Assembly (NCBI GenBank): GCA_006352455.1
Contig: VANL01000044.1
Location: 29,224-93,223 of the forward strand
Origin: Brachionus sp. 'Tiscar'
Lineage: Eukaryota > Rotifera > Eurotatoria > Ploima > Brachionidae
Direction of reading: 5' to 3'
Length of the DNA: 64,000 nt
Shown here: positions 60,001 to 64,000 of the stretch, in pieces
Layout of the letters: each line of letters begins with the position of its first letter
How positions within the stretch are numbered: position 1 is the first letter of the stretch
Made by a program: the position numbers and the translations under genes
The notes under the pieces: generated by a model
Told to the model about the DNA's origin: nothing
The model's input: the letters and a program-made list of their open reading frames with translations, nothing else
Database searches by the model: none

Positions 60001-63000
60001 AGCTAACAGCATTGCAACGGCTAGAAATAAGCCAAAAACAAAGAGAAAAATAAAAAAATACAAACTTTTAATTCCAATTGATTTAGATCTAAACGAAAAA
60101 ATTAAACTAGAAGAAAAGCAGAAAACAGCCATTGATTTATTATATGAGAAATTGCCTGATCTTTATGAAAAATGGTCGCGCAGAAAAAAATTTAGAAAAA
60201 TTTTACAGGACGAGTCAGCTTTTAAATCTCAATTTTATGCCATCAATGCACTTAGTAATTTTAGTCAAATAATGAACCGAGTTTATTCAAATGGAGTCAA
60301 AAGTAATCTATTTGAAAAAGTAAATAGTATATCATATATAGACCCGCAAAATTTCTTATTTGATAAAGCAAATGTAGTAATAATGAATTTTGATGAATTT
60401 TCTGGCACAAAACATGATAATATAACTATAAAGCAAAAAAAAAATGATTGTAAAAATATAAGGACCCATGTTTCACCTTCAAAGATTTCAAAAATTTCTT
60501 ATACTAATGATGAAAAAACTGAAGTCAAAGATACGGCTGATCTAATTGCTGATATTTTAAATGGGATTGAAAGCCAATATTCAGGTGAAGAAACTACAAG
60601 AAGCACAACCGATTCTGACACTAGCAAAATATCAAAATTTTCAATTGGAGAATTTGTGGATTTAGCATCGATTGTATTTGACAGATTTAAAATTGCTGTG
60701 GTAAGTTAAAATAAATCAATATTCTAAAGAATTTTATGAATATTAATATTTTTTGATTATAAAAATAAGTTTTTTATAAATAATTTTTTAGGTTATTGCT
60801 CATCGTGGAAAACAATGGACTCAATTACAAAATGCATGCAAACTAATATTTAATTGCATAAATTCATTTACTCTCTTTCTTCCTGCGTTAACAGCTACTC
60901 ATAAAAAACAATTTAGAATTAAAGATTTATGGAGAAGCATGGCACAGTGTATTTATTTGGCTGCTGATAATTTGCTTGATATGCTTTTCTTTACTTATCC
61001 AATAGAAGTAAAATTTAATTAATCTATTTTTCAATCATTCATCTAAATTTTAAAAGAAAAATATTCACCATGATATTCATAATAAAATTAACAGATGGTA
61101 CGATTCTAATACAGTTGGAAAAGCTGGATCTAGTTTAGGATTTGATTCGCCATTAGATGATATAAATAGTATAGATCTACGATTTGTTAAAGATTTTGTA
61201 TTAAGATCTGTTCAGTGTTTATCTTCATCCGAAAAATGGGAAAAATGTGCAAGCATTGCCATGAAATTTAATGCGATCACCAGGTTTTATTAAAAAACTG
61301 ACTAATTCTAAAATTTTTTATTTTAAAATTTATTCGGTTTTAAATAGCTACAAGTATGCTGAACAACTAAGCCCAATTATCGCTTACTGTCAGTATAAAA
61401 TTCTAGATAAAATAGCTTTATTAGGAGCAGACAAATCACAAACACATTTTGAAAAATTAAAAGCAGAATTAGGCCGATATCCACGAATTGAAGATTTATT
61501 TTTTATAAACTTTAAAATTGAAATCGAATACAATAAGCTTGATAAACTTGAATTAGGTACAAAAATAGACCCAAGAGTTCACAATTTATATGAAAGTAAA
61601 TTAAATTCTAGATTTTAAATATATCGAGTAATTTCTAAAACTTATAATAGATAATAAACGCTGTAAAGAGCTTATTTCTATTCCCCTTGATATAGATCAA
61701 ACTCTCGGGGACTTAAAAGACTCAATCGATAATAGCTTATATCATTCAAGAGCATTAATGCACGCTAGAAGACTGTTGACTCTCTTTCTATTAACTAAGA
61801 CTTCACAGACAGGTAAAATTGTAAAATTTATTAATTAGAGCATGAATTTATAATTTTTCATTAGGCTTTTTCACAGTTAATCAAGGTTCAAACAATGCTA
61901 GCCTAGAATTTGAAAATGATGATAACTCAGCTTCAAATAAAGTTGGCTTTCAAGCATATAAATATAAATCAAATACTGATCAAAACCTGTTAATTAACAC
62001 ATTTTTCCATTCCAACCCAATCAACTTTTCTAGAAAAGACTTTACCAATGAAGATAATGTATTCGTAAAAGATATTAAAATTGACACAAATACAATTATT
62101 GAGAGCTACACAAAATGCATTCGTATTTTTTAATTTTTTTTTCTTAACATACTGATTAATATACAATTAAGAACTTCTTATTGCCAACAAAGAAAAAGAT
62201 CAAGCGATTCAAGCCATGCATGAATTAGGAAATATATATCATTTTGCTAATGATCTTGAGTAATTGCTTGAAATTTTAATTTTTTCATTATCTAATTCAT
62301 ATTTTAGCAAGGCTTACAAAACCTGGAACGAGGCTCTAGACAAATTGTCTGGAGTTGATAATTGCTTGATCAATTGGAGAAAACAATTTTTTGATTCTTC
62401 TAGCTCTGATTTGAGTGGAGATAATCTTTTGAAAAAATGTGGCATATGGGGTTGTCTATTAGGTGGCGTGCTCACATCAAAAATGGCTCAGTAAATTGAA
62501 AAATTTGAAAAACTGAAAATTAATCCTAAAAAATACTTTAGATATTATTTATCAAATGATTTAGAACTTAGGACTGAATGCTGTTTGCTTTCGGCTTATT
62601 TTTTCAAAGGCATATTTAGAGCATCGATTCCTTACTCTCGTCATGATTTTGATTATGCCGGTGATAATCTTGAATTCATAAATTCTGATTTTTTACTACC
62701 TGGCCTAATGTTTAATAGTGAAATGTAATTTTGTAAACTAAATCATGAATTAAAAATTTAAAAATTTAACTGAAGCTTTCGTTTTGATGTAAAATATGTA
62801 ATCTCGTCACTTAATTATATTTGTATTGAGCTATTAAATGCAGGACACTATATTTTTGTAATATTGAAACTTAATTTGTGTTTTAAATTTATTTCAATAA
62901 TTTTAAAAAGATATTGCCATCAATTGTATTGTATGAATATTTTGCCAAGATGCTTTGTAGAGATTTATCGCATACTGTTCTAGCTAGGCTTATTAAAATT

Positions 63001-63126
63001 GAAGCCTTAACCAAAATGAATATGTTCAAAGAAGCCATTTCTATAATGTACAAAATTCAAAAAGGAGAAAGTTTACCACATTTTATCGATGACAAAGGCA
63101 AAAATTTTTCACCAGATTTTAGATAT
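54016..63126 (+). CDS. CFAP54: Cilia- and flagella-associated protein 54 (3' end outside window)
   Basis: Exons: 54016-54215, 54266-54749, 54861-55004, 55240-55353, 55432-55533, 55587-55884, 55934-56046, 56100-56439, 56488-56576, 56625-56762, 56813-56960, 57018-57092, 57155-57333, 57375-57770, 57827-58102, 58187-58515, 58564-58711, 58759-58914, 58969-59091, 59143-59252, 59308-59381, 59523-60700, 60792-61007, 61057-61283, 61348-61595, 61651-61812, 61865-62122, 62172-62259, 62308-62490, 62542-62724, 62911-63126; about 2,330 codons of the family's roughly 3,100. DIWNKFEPRVAPRLF, FFPNGID, TFRALMGHLICKF and PWRATLYAATCQCYYDCRYY match CFAP54 of the central-pair projection in motile cilia. Helical TPR-like repeats dominate, with a fibronectin-III-like stretch (57900-58320) and a charged region in the 59523 exon. 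The junction 62724/62911 is out of phase, so a small exon may be missed. More exons must follow beyond 64000. Confidence 0.9.
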
Positions 63127-64000
63127 GTAAGTTCAAAAATTTATTTTATGTTTTATTTATTTAATAAATAAATTTGGTTAGTTAACAAATAATTATATTA
63201 ATTTTTAACAGCATTTTATTTTTTGCTAGTTACAGATCATTCCTAATTTTTTCAAGTTTTTCAACAGATTGTTTAATGTAAAAATAAAATTTTTGATGAT
63301 TAGTCCATTTATGAAAAAATGGATTAGATTGAGAGTAAAATTGGCTAAAGAGTTCTAAAACATATAAATTGTGAAACTTAAATTTTGTAATTATGGAACA
63401 AATAAGCCTGTTTTTAAAAAAAATATGAATCCGAAGTTATCCTTTATACTATAGTTAAGTACTGAACGACTTGCAATCCAATAATTAAGAACATTAAGAA
63501 CATTTGGCTGAAAGGAAGGAGCTCTGTTCCTAACTATTAAGGTATAACCCAAATTTTTTATATTAAATCATCACAGTTAAATTAGAATGTGTAATTTCCA
63601 TTAAAATTTATCTGGTCTTAAGCTACTCCTATTTTCGGAATAATTATGAAGTGAAGACCTAAGATAAGAAAATAATTTTCTCATCGACAAAAATTAGCGT
63701 TTTTTTTTTATCTGCGAATCATATTATTAATGATTAGAAAAACATATCAAAACTTTTTCAATAGACCTAACTATAATGGTCAACAGCTAATTGAAGCTCA
63801 GGCATAGGAATTAATGCCTGAAAATAATGCCTTCTTAAACATATTAATAAAATCATATTAAACAAGCTATAGTAAAACTATTCCCGATTCTTACATATAA
63901 TTTATTTTATTTATTTATTTGTGTATCTGTACCGAGCTAAGGCTCCTTCAGATTAAAAAAAAAATCAAAATAAAATAAAGTTAAAATAAGATAAAATATA
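63127..64000. other. CFAP54 intron or downstream region
   Basis: After the donor at 63127 no further CFAP54-like exon is seen to the window end. The stretch holds a dispersed repeat end near 63901. Confidence 0.45.
63901..63965. repeat. Dispersed repeat end (copy 2)
   Basis: TGTACCGAGCTAAGGCTCCT, then TCAGATTAAAA, matches 39229-39292 and is preceded by the same T-rich TTTATTTATTTG run, the A-rich tail of a minus-strand element. Confidence 0.6.

Noticed and set aside
1..64000. CRISPR arrays, bacterial operons or phage modules
   Set aside because: No regular spacer-repeat arrays; spliced eukaryotic genes throughout.

Overview
The window is AT-rich animal nuclear DNA with intron-containing genes. 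Introns are GT-AG and mostly about 45-60 bases. I rebuilt gene models by joining exons in phase and recognising conserved proteins. Motile-cilia genes (CFAP54, CFAP95), a rhodopsin-class GPCR, a GPI-anchored Ig protein and a LU (Ly6) protein show a metazoan. Low GC, tiny introns and close packing would fit a small invertebrate such as a Brachionus-type rotifer, but that is inference.

Layout. 1-7667 (+): 3' 1804 codons of an NWD1/NWD2-type STAND NTPase with WD40 repeats. 8319-9419 (-): HSDL1-like dehydrogenase with a degenerate active site. 11023-12906 (-): peptide-receptor-like GPCR. 12907-27798 is accessory DNA: a tRNA-derived SINE and a 3' fragment of the same family, a Ulp1/C48 protease gene that may be transposon-derived, a deleted LINE, a 969-bp TIR element with TA duplication, a MITE, a tandem duplication and an orphan gene. 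27799-37963 (-) is a gene-dense block: MED9, eRF3, a small cysteine-rich gene that shares a 73-bp block with its neighbour, a USP6NL-like RabGAP, a small membrane ORF and CRCP/RPC9. 38700-40985 holds two transposon relics (MULE-like and LINE). 42153-47680 (-): NDUFB6 and SMC1. 48395-53565: Ig protein (+), CFAP95 (-), LU protein (+), mitochondrial threonine dehydrogenase (-). 54016-63126 (+): most of CFAP54, continuing beyond the window.

The genes are a mixed housekeeping and cilium set with no operon logic. CFAP54 and CFAP95 both belong to motile axonemes. TDH/CFAP54 and SMC1/Ig are divergent pairs with short shared upstream regions.

I found no convincing new multi-gene system. The most unusual items are the small cysteine-rich gene at 31731-32035, two adjacent perfect palindromes in an SMC1 intron, the TA-flanked inverted-repeat elements, the CaaX ending of the NWD protein, and the GPCR lacking both usual activation-switch acidic residues.
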